DNA from: Candidatus Heimdallarchaeota archaeon
Lineage (GTDB): Archaea > Asgardarchaeota > Heimdallarchaeia > Hodarchaeales > LC-3
Direction: 5' to 3'
DNA length: 24,085 nt
NCBI GenBank assembly: GCA_027364495.1
Contig: DAHXPE010000097.1
Location: 1-24,085, forward strand
Below are positions 15,983 to 24,085 of this stretch, piece after piece. How positions within the stretch are numbered: position 1 is the stretch's first letter; the number at the start of each line of letters is the position of its first letter. The position numbers were made by a program, and so were the translations under genes. Below the pieces are notes generated by a model, which was given only the letters and a program-made list of their open reading frames with translations, made no database searches and was not told the DNA's origin.

Positions 15983-18511
15983 TTATTCTAGTTTATGTTT
16001 CTTAGTAAATTTCTTAATTAACGGCAATGAAATTATTGCTATTGCGACTATAACTACTTCAAAACCAGGTGATGAGCCATTTTTCTTTCCATAGTAACCC
16101 AAAGTAAAAAGCGGTGTAGCATCATAAGATTCATATTTTGTAATAGTTGGACTCCAAGGTAATGAACCAAATGAGTTTACTAGCAATGAACCAAAGGAAA
16201 TTATCTGAACCGGTATTTTTACCAAAGAAATAGCTATTGTTCCATTTGTATTACCATTAAGCCTTGGAATCTCTATTTCAAGGTATGAAGGATTTGATTG
16301 AGTTAATATTAACTGGCTTCTTAGTGATTCACTCTTTGAATTAATTTCTATATTTTGGAAGTGAGTATTAAGATCAGAAAATAAACCACCAATTGCAAAA
16401 ATGGTCAAAGTCAAATTTCCTATATTTAATTGACTTCCTGAGTCAGAGACAGTCAAATTATATAGCGAATTAGTGTCTGTCATCAAAGGTACATAATAAT
16501 AAACCATATTATTAGTTACGTAATTAAGATTAGCCGTATTAAATGATCTTGATGCACTTATGGCATTGGTATCAAGATATTCAATCCCATTTGTTATCAG
16601 ACCAGAGGTTTGAATTCGAGTTATCACGGTCAATTTTGTTGTATAAGATGGAGAACCAGTACTATTATTGTTATAAAAAGCATTGGTGGGATGAATAAGT
16701 ATTATTGGATCCTGGATTTCTGAAAGTTTCATATTAGTATAAATATTAGTATTATTAGCTTGATCTTCAAGACCTGTATAATAATTTCCCAATTCTTGGT
16801 TGCTATATATATTGGGAATTAATTCATTATATTTACTGGTAAGCGCATACTCATAATTGACTGTAGTATTATCAATTTGAGATGTTGAAATATTGAATGT
16901 TTGATATTGGAATGTATTTGAAGACATCGAAAAGGCATAAAAACTTGAGCTTGTTATAGGCACTGTTGTACTTGCCGTACCGTTCAAATCTATTATTGGA
17001 ACCACATTAAGAGTATATTCTTCATTATAAGAAAAATAATTAAGCATCATTGCATATGTACCAGTAGGAATATAGAACCAATAACTTCGAGTAGAAAATA
17101 GAGAATTACCTAGTAAATTACTATCCCAATAATCAATATTGGTAAATTGATTATTATTAAAATCAAGAGCATCCCAATTATTAGATGTGGCATTATATCG
17201 GTAGAATGTAGGTCCTATACAACAAAACGTTGCATTAATTGCCATCATACTTGGTTTTGTTATTGTAAAACTGTTATAAACATTTGGTGTAAGAGTTATC
17301 TCTTTATTCAATTCAATTGGTACTTGATTTGTCGTTGATTCTCCCATAGAAGGTTGTGTAATTTGTCTAAAAAAAACGGTGATATTTTCATCCATATAAT
17401 AAAAAGCATCAATAAGTAAGGAGACATTTCCTGTTTGACCAGCTTTAAACTGATAGCCATTTTGGTCCAATGATCCAGAAATATACTGAACAACCGTAGA
17501 TGGAGATAAAAGATTAGAACCTGAACTAGAAGATGTTTGATTGAGAATTTGTGGTAATAAGACCGATGAATACGAAGAACAACCTATTTGATAATTATCT
17601 AACTGGTTGATATATATCTCATAGTAGTTATTACTCTGAACTGGTAAATCAAAAACATTTATATTTGAATAAAGACTAGAACCTCCAACAATAGTACCAG
17701 ATTTAGGTGAAGACAAACAGGAACCTTGGTCAACGGTAACTTCTGCGGATGTATTTACAGGAATATTTTGGATATGATAATAATCACTAGTCAATTCATG
17801 AGGAGTAATAGTTACTAAGTTGTCATAATTTAGCACATAAAAAACTATTACAAAATTTTTACCAGTTGAAAATACTGGAAAGGTAAGTTCTGTTGTCACA
17901 GAAGATGAAGTAATTAAAGTATTACCAGAATAGACCGAAAAATCTAAATAAGGGGATGCATAAAATTGAGCACTTTGCTTTAGACTTATGTCTAGTAGAA
18001 AATTACCAGTATGCTGATATGTTGCAAAATATGTTTTTCCAACCTGACTAAATACTGTTATAGCTTCATTTTGATGTAAACTGAACGGTGTTGTTTGAAC
18101 TGTAGCTAAAGTTGATTTATTATTATTAATTTGGACAGCAGTAGGAACATTAAAAGTATCGTTTACAAATAAATTATTCGAAGCTATGGGTTGATTATTG
18201 ATAAAGTTCGATGAGAGCTGGTTATTGTTATTATAAAGCATAGTATTAGGACTATAAGAATTGCTGTTCAATTGAGTAGAAGTCAGAGTTCCTTCTACTT
18301 TAGATTTATATTCTACATTATTTAGAACGTTATTGCTTGCAGGAATGATATAATAACTGTCATTACTAACAGTTGTCGGAGTAAATGACTTTTGTACATC
18401 CTGTGACTGGTAAACCATGTTATCAGAGCCCTGAGATATTGTTACAGGCTCTAAAAATATCATCCCTACCAACAATATTGTTAGCAGATAGACTACATTT
18501 TTTTGCTCCAT
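15983..18511 (-). CDS. Large secreted surface protein with PGF-type C-terminal anchor
   Basis: The protein has 842 residues. The N-terminus is a signal peptide (basic MEQK, then hydrophobic VVYLLTILLVGMIFL). The body is rich in Ser, Thr, Asn and Tyr, has many N-x-S/T sequons, and is probably a series of beta-sandwich domains; SYWFYIPTGTYAMMLN resembles the edge of pre-peptidase-type modules. The C-terminus is SPGFEVVIVAIAIISLPLIKKFTKKHK: a PGF motif, one hydrophobic segment and a basic tail, the layout of archaeal CTERM sorting signals. It is therefore expected on the cell surface. It is a full-length paralogue of the protein at 20316-22817, sharing two cysteines (in GSC near 270 and IGC near 310) that could form a disulfide. 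A CC pair (FCCIGP) is not conserved in the paralogue. GAGAAG precedes the ATG. Confidence 0.85.
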   Translation of the reverse strand: MEQKNVVYLLTILLVGMIFLEPVTISQGSDNMVYQSQDVQKSFTPTTVSNDSYYIIPASNNVLNNVEYKSKVEGTLTSTQLNSNSYSPNTMLYNNNNQLSSNFINNQPIASNNLFVNDTFNVPTAVQINNNKSTLATVQTTPFSLHQNEAITVFSQVGKTYFATYQHTGNFLLDISLKQSAQFYASPYLDFSVYSGNTLITSSSVTTELTFPVFSTGKNFVIVFYVLNYDNLVTITPHELTSDYYHIQNIPVNTSAEVTVDQGSCLSSPKSGTIVGGSSLYSNINVFDLPVQSNNYYEIYINQLDNYQIGCSSYSSVLLPQILNQTSSSSGSNLLSPSTVVQYISGSLDQNGYQFKAGQTGNVSLLIDAFYYMDENITVFFRQITQPSMGESTTNQVPIELNKEITLTPNVYNSFTITKPSMMAINATFCCIGPTFYRYNATSNNWDALDFNNNQFTNIDYWDSNLLGNSLFSTRSYWFYIPTGTYAMMLNYFSYNEEYTLNVVPIIDLNGTASTTVPITSSSFYAFSMSSNTFQYQTFNISTSQIDNTTVNYEYALTSKYNELIPNIYSNQELGNYYTGLEDQANNTNIYTNMKLSEIQDPIILIHPTNAFYNNNSTGSPSYTTKLTVITRIQTSGLITNGIEYLDTNAISASRSFNTANLNYVTNNMVYYYVPLMTDTNSLYNLTVSDSGSQLNIGNLTLTIFAIGGLFSDLNTHFQNIEINSKSESLRSQLILTQSNPSYLEIEIPRLNGNTNGTIAISLVKIPVQIISFGSLLVNSFGSLPWSPTITKYESYDATPLFTLGYYGKKNGSSPGFEVVIVAIAIISLPLIKKFTKKHKLE

Positions 18512-18842
18512 ACAAATCTTCTCTTTAAAAATCGTTTCACAAACTTATCTTTTTTTCAATTTTAGTTTTAATAAGCATTTTTTTCTCAATATTATAGTAT
18601 CTAAGCTTAAATTGAAATTTACAATCTCAAAGAGTTTGTAAAAATACCCCTATTCAATCATTATTTATAAGTTTACTTCGTTCAGAATCCTGCACTAATT
18701 CTATGTAATATAGTTAATAATCTATTATTTACCAAAAAAATAAAATAAAAAATTTTGATAATTAAGTCTTAAATTTAATAAATTATCCTATAATCAAAAA
18801 TACTTCCTAAAAGAAAATCATTTTCATCTAAAAATTGTTTTC
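18512..18842. other. Non-coding AT-rich gap
   Basis: This lies upstream of the minus-strand surface gene and downstream of tpiA. TATA-like candidates for the surface gene on the minus strand lie at about 18566-18575 (CTTATTAAAA) and 18592-18601. I see no coding frame, RNA gene or repeat here. Confidence 0.4.
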
Positions 18843-18864
18843 TTGAATTCTTCGAAAGATTCAA
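18843..18864 (-). terminator. Terminator-like hairpin after tpiA
   Basis: On the minus strand TTGAATCTT pairs with AAGATTCAA (written here with one bulged A in the second arm) around a TCG loop, a 9-bp stem. It starts 15 nt after the tpiA stop and is followed by GAAAACAATTTTT. Confidence 0.45.
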
Positions 18865-18878
18865 TAAATATAAATTGT

Positions 18879-19670
18879 TTATTTTATTGCATTAGTCAAA
18901 ATCGGTAAAAAGTCATCAGTTTTTAGGGAAGCCGAACCGATTAATCCACCGTCAATATCTGAAATTGCTAGTAATTCGTCTGCATTTTTTTTATTCATTG
19001 ACCCACCGTATTGTATTCTTATGTTTTCTGCGCTTTTTTGAGAATAATTCTTAGCAAACCAGTTTCTAACTATTGTGTGTGCCTCCTGAGCTTCTTTTGA
19101 GGTTGCAGCACGTATTTCAATACCTGGATTAAGTGCTGGATTATTTATAGCCCAAACTGGTTCATATGCAATAATGATATTAGAAAGTTGCTCTTCTATA
19201 ACTCCTTTTAATGAATTTGCTAATTGTGATTCATTTACTTCTTTTATTTTACCATCATTTCTTTCTTTTGCAGTTTCACCAATACATAAAACAACCTTAA
19301 GATTATTATTTAATGCAGTATGAACTTTTTTATTAATAAACTTATCATCTTCTTTAAAAATTCGTCTACGTTCGCTATGGCCTAATAAAACATATTCACA
19401 ACCCAATTCTTTAATTGAATCAATGGATATTTCACCTGTAAATGCGCCATTGACTTCAGAATGCATATTTTGGGCACAAACTTTTAAAGGAGTTCCTTTG
19501 ACTACTTCACAGACAGCGGCTAATGCAGTAAACGATGGGCAAATAAAAACGTCTATTTCTGAAAAGTATTCTTTTGGAATGCTTTTTAACATCGATTCGG
19601 TTATCTCAACAGATTTTTCAATCGTTGTGGCTTGCATTTTCCAATTGCCACCAAAAATTCTTTTTCGCAT
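18879..19670 (-). CDS. tpiA: Triosephosphate isomerase, bacterial type
   Basis: The enzyme interconverts dihydroxyacetone phosphate and glyceraldehyde 3-phosphate in glycolysis and gluconeogenesis. Counting from the ATG at 19670 it has 263 residues. The N-terminus is RKRIFGGNWKM with catalytic K11; H98 lies in LLGHSERR; E170 lies in AYEPVWAI; the phosphate-binding QYGGSM and GGLIGSASL are present. Usual archaeal isomerases are about 225 residues with a different N-terminus (NFK), so this is the bacterial/eukaryotic type. Loop 6 is abnormal: the usual GTGK after AYEPVWAI is replaced by NNPALNPGIEIRAAT with an insertion. An upstream in-frame ATG at 19682 would add four residues, but MRKRIFGGNWKM is the normal family start. 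There is no Shine-Dalgarno sequence at either ATG. It lies alone between the two surface-protein genes. Confidence 0.93.
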   Translation of the reverse strand: MRKRIFGGNWKMQATTIEKSVEITESMLKSIPKEYFSEIDVFICPSFTALAAVCEVVKGTPLKVCAQNMHSEVNGAFTGEISIDSIKELGCEYVLLGHSERRRIFKEDDKFINKKVHTALNNNLKVVLCIGETAKERNDGKIKEVNESQLANSLKGVIEEQLSNIIIAYEPVWAINNPALNPGIEIRAATSKEAQEAHTIVRNWFAKNYSQKSAENIRIQYGGSMNKKNADELLAISDIDGGLIGSASLKTDDFLPILTNAIK

Positions 19671-19822
19671 GAAAATCAACATATAGAATGATTAAAGATT
19701 TACCAATCACTTTAAAATGATTAATGGTTTAAGAGAGTAATTTTCTTGGCTTTTAAAAATAATTCCTCTCATTAAAAATAATGATCTTATAATAAAAAAA
19801 TTTAGATTTTTCTCGTAAAATA

Positions 19823-20007
19823 TTTTTCTATTTTCCTAAGAATAGTCAAAGTACACTGCAATTGGGAGTATCAACAAAAACAATAAGCCTATGGGATAAA
19901 AATCGAAAAATAAAAATAGGAATGAAAATGATAGGTGTCATAGACAATTTATAATAATTGAAATAGAAGAAATAAAGAGAAATGATCTTGAAATTAAGAA
20001 TTTTTGA
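19823..20007 (+). pseudogene. Frameshifted fragment of an IS607-type serine resolvase (MerR-like DNA-binding end)
   Basis: One frame reads YFPKNSQSTLQ then LGVSTKTISLWDKNRKIKIG up to about 19921. Reading then continues in another frame with DRCHRQFIIIEIEEIKRND. Joined, this fits the N-terminal helix-turn-helix of IS607-family resolvases: a Y-x-P-K-E-A start, LGVS-x-x-T-x-x-x-WDK-x-GK, then R-x-x-G-x-HRRY and x-EI. The frame changes between the two halves, there is no start codon, and the catalytic serine-recombinase domain (YARVSS) is missing. It is therefore a dead fragment. A MerR-type regulator is the alternative parent. Confidence 0.5.
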
Positions 20008-20198
20008 TGATCAGTAATTTTGAAATATCAATCATGATTCATTTTATCCTGTTAACTTGGCTATTACTAGATGAATAACTTTTATTATGATTTATCCCTT
20101 AAAAATTCCCAAAAATACAAATAACAACAAAATACTAAATTGAAAAAAATTTAACAACCTTAATTAGAGTGGCGATTTACCTTGTTTTTGCAAACTAA

Positions 20199-20226
20199 AA
20201 ACCTACTTAAATTTTAATTTAGGTTT
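20199..20226. repeat. Inverted repeat upstream of the second surface-protein gene
   Basis: AAACCTA and TAGGTTT form a 7-bp stem with a 14-nt AT-rich loop, 35 bp before the TATA-like box and 90 bp before the ATG. It could be an operator or an old terminator. The rest of 19683-20315, outside this repeat, the resolvase fragment and the promoter, shows nothing I can identify. Confidence 0.3.
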
Positions 20227-20260
20227 ATTTTAAGCAGTTTCTTAAATTAATTAAAATAGA

Positions 20261-20270
20261 CTTATATAAA
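20261..20270 (+). promoter_or_regulatory. TATA-like box of the second surface-protein gene
   Basis: CTTATATAAA with an A-rich element just upstream (TTAAAATAGA) lies about 50 nt before the ATG at 20316. It would place transcription start near 20292 and leave a leader of about 24 nt carrying GGGAAG as ribosome-binding site. Confidence 0.5.
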
Positions 20271-20315
20271 AATGATTTATTAGTTTGCTCAAATCAATTC
20301 AAATGGGAAGTAAAA

Positions 20316-22817
20316 ATGAAAAAAATAAACCTTTTATATATAGTAACGCTAATGCTATTAGGAATGATGCTTGTTCAACCAGTTGCAAGTTCCTCAGCTG
20401 GAAGTGTTCCTATATTTCAACCACAAGAAGTTAAGCAAACCTTCACACCATCAGCTGTGGGAAATGTTAGTTATTATACCTTAACACCGGCAAAATATTT
20501 TAATCCAGTTATGTATCAAAGCAAATTGCCTGGTGTTTTTACCTTAGTTTCTCCTCTCACAACAAGTTATTCACCAGGGTCCACAGAAATAAGTCCAGAT
20601 ACATCATTGACTTATCAGTATAGTTCATCTATGCCTATGACTACTTTAAATCCTTTTATAAACACGGAATATTCTGTACCAAGTGCAGTACAGATTGATA
20701 ATAATCAAAGTACGTTAACTTATAAAAATATGGCTCCTTTTAGCATACATTTAGATAAATCAATGACCTTTTTTGGAGAGAGTGGGCAACATTACTATGC
20801 AGTCCTTAAACAACAAGGAAATATTATTTTAGATGTAAATGTTTTAACATCAAGTGCTAATGTAGATATCTATATTTATTCGAACACAACTTTAATTCAA
20901 TCCAAAGCGTCTGTCCAAAGAGCATCAATTCCAGCATTTTCAAATTCTGGAAGTTATGTGGTTATTATCAATGTAAATAGTGCTAATTCTCTGGTTACAT
21001 TAACACCTCATGCTTTAACGAATAATATGTTTTATTCAAACGATTTGCTATTAAATTCTTCTTATCAATACACTGTTAATCAAGGACAATGTTATACAAC
21101 TAGCAGTAGTTCTATTACTGGTTCAGAAAACCTATTTTCGCAAATCAACTTATTTAATCTTCCTGTTCAACAAAATACCTATTATCAAATAGCTATTAAT
21201 AATCAAGTGCTTGATGCTAATTCTGGTTGTTCAAATTATGGATCATTAAATCCATATTTATTAAATACAACAAATTCTGGGGATCTATATGATCCTATAA
21301 CTTCAATGACTTCAGCTCAAATAATTTCAGGCGTTTTAGATTCAAATTCATTGACTTTGTATTCGTTAAAAACAGGTAATTTACAATTAGCTCTAGAATC
21401 ATTAGGTCATTTAAATAATGAAGTTACGATATACTTTAGAAGCATTACTCCACCACAACCTCTAACCCAAGTATTTCCTTTAACTCTAAATAAAGCATCT
21501 TATGTTTACAATGCATATAATTCATTCACCTTGAATGCACCAAGCGTTGTTGCTGTTAATTATACAAATGGTGCCTCAAATGAAGGTGTATCCTTTTATT
21601 CATATAATTCTACGTCTAATCTTTGGAATTCTATACAAAAATTATATCCAAACTCCAATCCTACAAATATTGTAAATGGTAATTTGCTAACGACTGGTTC
21701 TTTTACAATTAATAATAGAAATTGGTTTTATTTACCAACTGGAACCTATGCAATAAAAAATACTGATCATACAAATTATCCAAATTTGAAATTTACTGTA
21801 ACAGCTGTTCCAGTAAATATATTGACAGGTACAACAAGTCAAACGGTAGGTATTACTAATACGAGTATTTATGCGTTTGCTCCAACATCTAACAATTACC
21901 AGCTTCAATTATTTAATCTTACATCTTCAACTCACGATAATGTTTCAGTACGCTATGAATATGCTGTAATAGGTATGTATAATGAATTTTTTGGCACTAG
22001 TTCTTTAACAGGATACATTGGTAATAAATTATATACAAATGGCTGGCAACAGTACAATTCAAATAATACAAACACTGTGAATAATTTTAGATACTCTGAC
22101 TTATGGGCTCCTATTATAATTGTACACCCATCTTATGCAAGAAATTCGACAAATGGCGCTACAATGACAGCTTATTCTACGCAATTAACAGTCAAAACAA
22201 ATATAATTTCTAGTAATCTTTATTCAGGTTCTATCGAAATTGTTTCAACGCCAGTATCAACTATGAGTACGTTCGATGTCTCTACAGCTGGATTTTCAAG
22301 TGGAAATCCAACTTATATATTGCCTCTTACAACTGACCCTAATTCACTATACAACTTGACGGTTTATACTCAAGGAAACACAAGTACGTATTTAAATCTG
22401 ACTTTAAGTAGTCTTCAAGTTTACGGTGGTGCTCTCGATAATTTGGATACAGGATTTGGTGATTTAAACTTCTCCAATGCTACGACTTCACTTATGAGCC
22501 AAATAATATTAACACAGCCGGAAGCTACTTATATGTCTTTTTCATTTAATAGATATTTCTTAAATACCAATGGAACTATTACTGTTCAACTTACAAAAAT
22601 ATCATCCAATGAAATGAATTTCAATACGAATTATAATAGTATAAATTCCTTAACTTGGAATAAAACAGTCTCTAGCTTTGAAATTAATGATACCAATACT
22701 CTTTATAAATTAGCTGGTCCAAAAGCTGCTCCAGGATTTGAAGTAGTTACTTTAGTTATTGGCTTAAGTTCAATACCCGTTTTAAAGAAAATGAAAAATA
22801 AATATAGGAAAACTTGA
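20316..22817 (+). CDS. Large secreted surface protein with PGF-type C-terminal anchor (paralogue)
   Basis: The protein has 833 residues. The signal peptide is MKKINLLYIVTLMLLGMMLV, ending near QPVASSSAG. The body is rich in Ser, Thr, Asn and Tyr with numerous N-x-S/T sequons, as expected for a glycosylated surface protein. RNWFYLPTGTYAI near residue 470 matches the same position in the paralogue at 15983-18511. The C-terminus, APGFEVVTLVIGLSSIPVLKK, repeats the paralogue's PGFEVV tail with a hydrophobic segment and a basic end. Shared cysteines (GQC and SGC near 265 and 305) support a conserved disulfide. Both proteins are similar from the signal peptide to the tail, so they arose by full-length duplication and inversion around tpiA. 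GGGAAG lies 5 nt before the ATG. The role is probably in the cell envelope; no enzymatic motif was seen. Confidence 0.85.
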   Translation: MKKINLLYIVTLMLLGMMLVQPVASSSAGSVPIFQPQEVKQTFTPSAVGNVSYYTLTPAKYFNPVMYQSKLPGVFTLVSPLTTSYSPGSTEISPDTSLTYQYSSSMPMTTLNPFINTEYSVPSAVQIDNNQSTLTYKNMAPFSIHLDKSMTFFGESGQHYYAVLKQQGNIILDVNVLTSSANVDIYIYSNTTLIQSKASVQRASIPAFSNSGSYVVIINVNSANSLVTLTPHALTNNMFYSNDLLLNSSYQYTVNQGQCYTTSSSSITGSENLFSQINLFNLPVQQNTYYQIAINNQVLDANSGCSNYGSLNPYLLNTTNSGDLYDPITSMTSAQIISGVLDSNSLTLYSLKTGNLQLALESLGHLNNEVTIYFRSITPPQPLTQVFPLTLNKASYVYNAYNSFTLNAPSVVAVNYTNGASNEGVSFYSYNSTSNLWNSIQKLYPNSNPTNIVNGNLLTTGSFTINNRNWFYLPTGTYAIKNTDHTNYPNLKFTVTAVPVNILTGTTSQTVGITNTSIYAFAPTSNNYQLQLFNLTSSTHDNVSVRYEYAVIGMYNEFFGTSSLTGYIGNKLYTNGWQQYNSNNTNTVNNFRYSDLWAPIIIVHPSYARNSTNGATMTAYSTQLTVKTNIISSNLYSGSIEIVSTPVSTMSTFDVSTAGFSSGNPTYILPLTTDPNSLYNLTVYTQGNTSTYLNLTLSSLQVYGGALDNLDTGFGDLNFSNATTSLMSQIILTQPEATYMSFSFNRYFLNTNGTITVQLTKISSNEMNFNTNYNSINSLTWNKTVSSFEINDTNTLYKLAGPKAAPGFEVVTLVIGLSSIPVLKKMKNKYRKT

Positions 22818-22982
22818 ATCTAAATTAATAAATTCAAAATTTTACTATCCTTGTTTTAAAAAAATATTTAAAATTTTACTATTCTCTTTTACATTTCTTA
22901 AAAAATTTTGTGCTTATTTCAAGAATTAATACTCTTTAAAAAATGAATCAGCTGTAATAAATTATTTAATGAAGATTTAAAC

Positions 22983-24005
22983 TCAAAGTCGAATAAACAT
23001 TTTCAATAACGGTTCAAAATACTGATTTAGCAATTTAGGATTTTTAGTAAAATATAAGTAGCCTATTACGAATCCTCCAGCTATACTTGTCGAAATTATT
23101 GATTTCCATAGATTTACAGCACTTTGACGATCATGATGTATCCATAATTGGTAATCAAAATAAAAATCGGGTAAACATAGTAAATAAGGCAAAATCATAA
23201 AAAAATTTGTCGACAGTACACGTAAATATAATAGCCAGGTGACTATTATTGTAAGACCGGCTGTTCGAGCTAATGATGCTAATACAGTGACTTTTGATCC
23301 TTTATCCCAGCCTAAATAAACTGCTGTTGTGTTATCACCTGCCGCTTTATCATATTCAAGATCACCTAACACAGTAGGCATATGCATTCCGACTAGCATT
23401 GATACATTAAAATAAATTCCAAAAATCATAATATCAAAGGGAATATAGGTGCTAACCTGTAATGAATTAGATATAAAATTAATTCTCATTGTTATAAAAA
23501 TAGAATAGACCGGAAATAAAATCCCAAAAACAAGGAAAGTACTTAATAAATCAATAACAGGCTTTCCCTTTAGTCGTATAGGCGGAAGTGAATAAATAAC
23601 GGAAAAAATAATCGATGAACTAAAAAAAAGAATAGCAATCGAGATTTTAAGCAAATTATTATAAGGCAAAAACAATATGTTCAATAAGAGAGCAAGTAAC
23701 CAGAGTAATGAAACCCAAATATAAACAATTTTTGGAGTTAAAAGGACTTTCTCACCATTTTTCTGTTCGGCAAATGGATTTTGTAACGAAAATTTTCTTT
23801 CATTTAAAGAATCTGTCACACGGTCACTCAATCCATTTACACTCAAATGACCCATAGCTATTAGAAACATTGATAGATATCCTAATATAAGTTCATATCT
23901 ATTGAGAGCATAAAATAATGAAACCATAAAATAAAGTCCAGCAAAAATGAAACTCCAATCAAACCTGCTAAGTTTTAAGAGCTGTTTAACATATGTACCT
24001 ATCAT
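22983..24005 (-). CDS. UbiA-family prenyltransferase
   Basis: This 340-residue integral membrane enzyme has about eight or nine hydrophobic segments. Both metal-diphosphate motifs of the UbiA family are present: N57-x3-D61-x3-D65 in NGLSDRVTD, and D215-x3-D219 with D224 in GDLEYDKAAGD. YSLPPIRLKGKPVID near residue 138 is also typical. The family transfers isoprenoid chains to lipid, quinone or tetrapyrrole acceptors. In archaea, members make the ether lipid core (digeranylgeranylglyceryl phosphate synthase), menaquinone or modified haem. The acceptor cannot be told from sequence alone and no pathway neighbour helps. It converges on the surface-protein gene with 165 bp between stops. The ATG overlaps the TGA of a short upstream frame, and only a distant AAGGA precedes it. 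Confidence 0.92.
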   Translation of the reverse strand: MIGTYVKQLLKLSRFDWSFIFAGLYFMVSLFYALNRYELILGYLSMFLIAMGHLSVNGLSDRVTDSLNERKFSLQNPFAEQKNGEKVLLTPKIVYIWVSLLWLLALLLNILFLPYNNLLKISIAILFFSSSIIFSVIYSLPPIRLKGKPVIDLLSTFLVFGILFPVYSIFITMRINFISNSLQVSTYIPFDIMIFGIYFNVSMLVGMHMPTVLGDLEYDKAAGDNTTAVYLGWDKGSKVTVLASLARTAGLTIIVTWLLYLRVLSTNFFMILPYLLCLPDFYFDYQLWIHHDRQSAVNLWKSIISTSIAGGFVIGYLYFTKNPKLLNQYFEPLLKMFIRL

Positions 24006-24085
24006 TTGCTTTCGCGAGCTTCCTTAACTATTCTAAAGAAAATCAATTAATTGTAAAAAAGATGATTATTTAAGCAAAGCGAAGT

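Noticed and set aside
22835..22885. AAAATTTTACTAT present twice, about 35 bp apart, between the convergent surface and prenyltransferase genes
   Set aside because: Two short copies in very AT-rich DNA; likely part of T-rich termination sequence and not a meaningful repeat array.
24000..24050. A short minus-strand frame whose TGA overlaps the prenyltransferase ATG, as if an upstream gene ended there
   Set aside because: An in-frame TAA occurs 14 codons upstream, so no gene of useful length reaches it within the window; a leader peptide is possible but unsupported.
1..24085. tRNA genes, rRNA, CRISPR arrays
   Set aside because: The gaps contain no GC-richer cloverleaf-like segments and no regularly spaced repeats.

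Overview
The window is AT-rich throughout and reads as an archaeal chromosome, most likely from an Asgard-type (Promethearchaeota) organism. The archaeal signs are TATA-like boxes 20-50 nt upstream of several genes, leaderless starts beside Shine-Dalgarno starts that match an archaeal 16S tail, a UbiA-type prenyltransferase, a large TPR protein, and two secreted proteins with a PGF-type C-terminal anchor. The Asgard assignment is inference; no ribosomal or informational gene is present to confirm it.

Layout. 1-1599 (- strand): two tandem SAM methyltransferase paralogues, the first cut by the window edge. 1753-4377 (+): a membrane-anchored TPR protein, convergent with 4392-5426 (-), a winged-helix protein with a degenerate methyltransferase-like domain. 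5573-11685 (+): a probable ABC-exporter operon with a MacB/LolCE-type double-FtsX permease, a LolD-type ATPase, a helical protein of unknown function, and a second ATPase carrying its own helical N-terminal domain. A 146-bp divergent promoter region with a palindrome separates this operon from the winged-helix gene, which may regulate it. 11686-12258: a gene graveyard with a 57-codon coding-like stretch, a broken copy of the 149-residue helical gene, and a 3'-end relic of an ABC ATPase. 12259-13674 (-): an SPFH (YdjI-like) protein and a small helical protein upstream of it. 14152-15816 (+): an intact IS1634/IS4-type transposase. 15983-18511 (-) and 20316-22817 (+): two paralogous large surface proteins in opposite orientation, flanking a bacterial-type triosephosphate isomerase (-). 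Between the isomerase and the second surface gene lies a frameshifted fragment of an IS607-type resolvase. 22983-24005 (-): a UbiA-family prenyltransferase.

The recurring theme is local duplication and decay: tandem methyltransferases sharing a 65-bp identical tract, two ATPases plus a relic of one, an intact and a broken copy of the helical gene, and paired surface proteins. The most interesting functional unit is the exporter operon with two non-identical ATPases and two helical modules of unknown function. No tRNA, rRNA or CRISPR array was seen.
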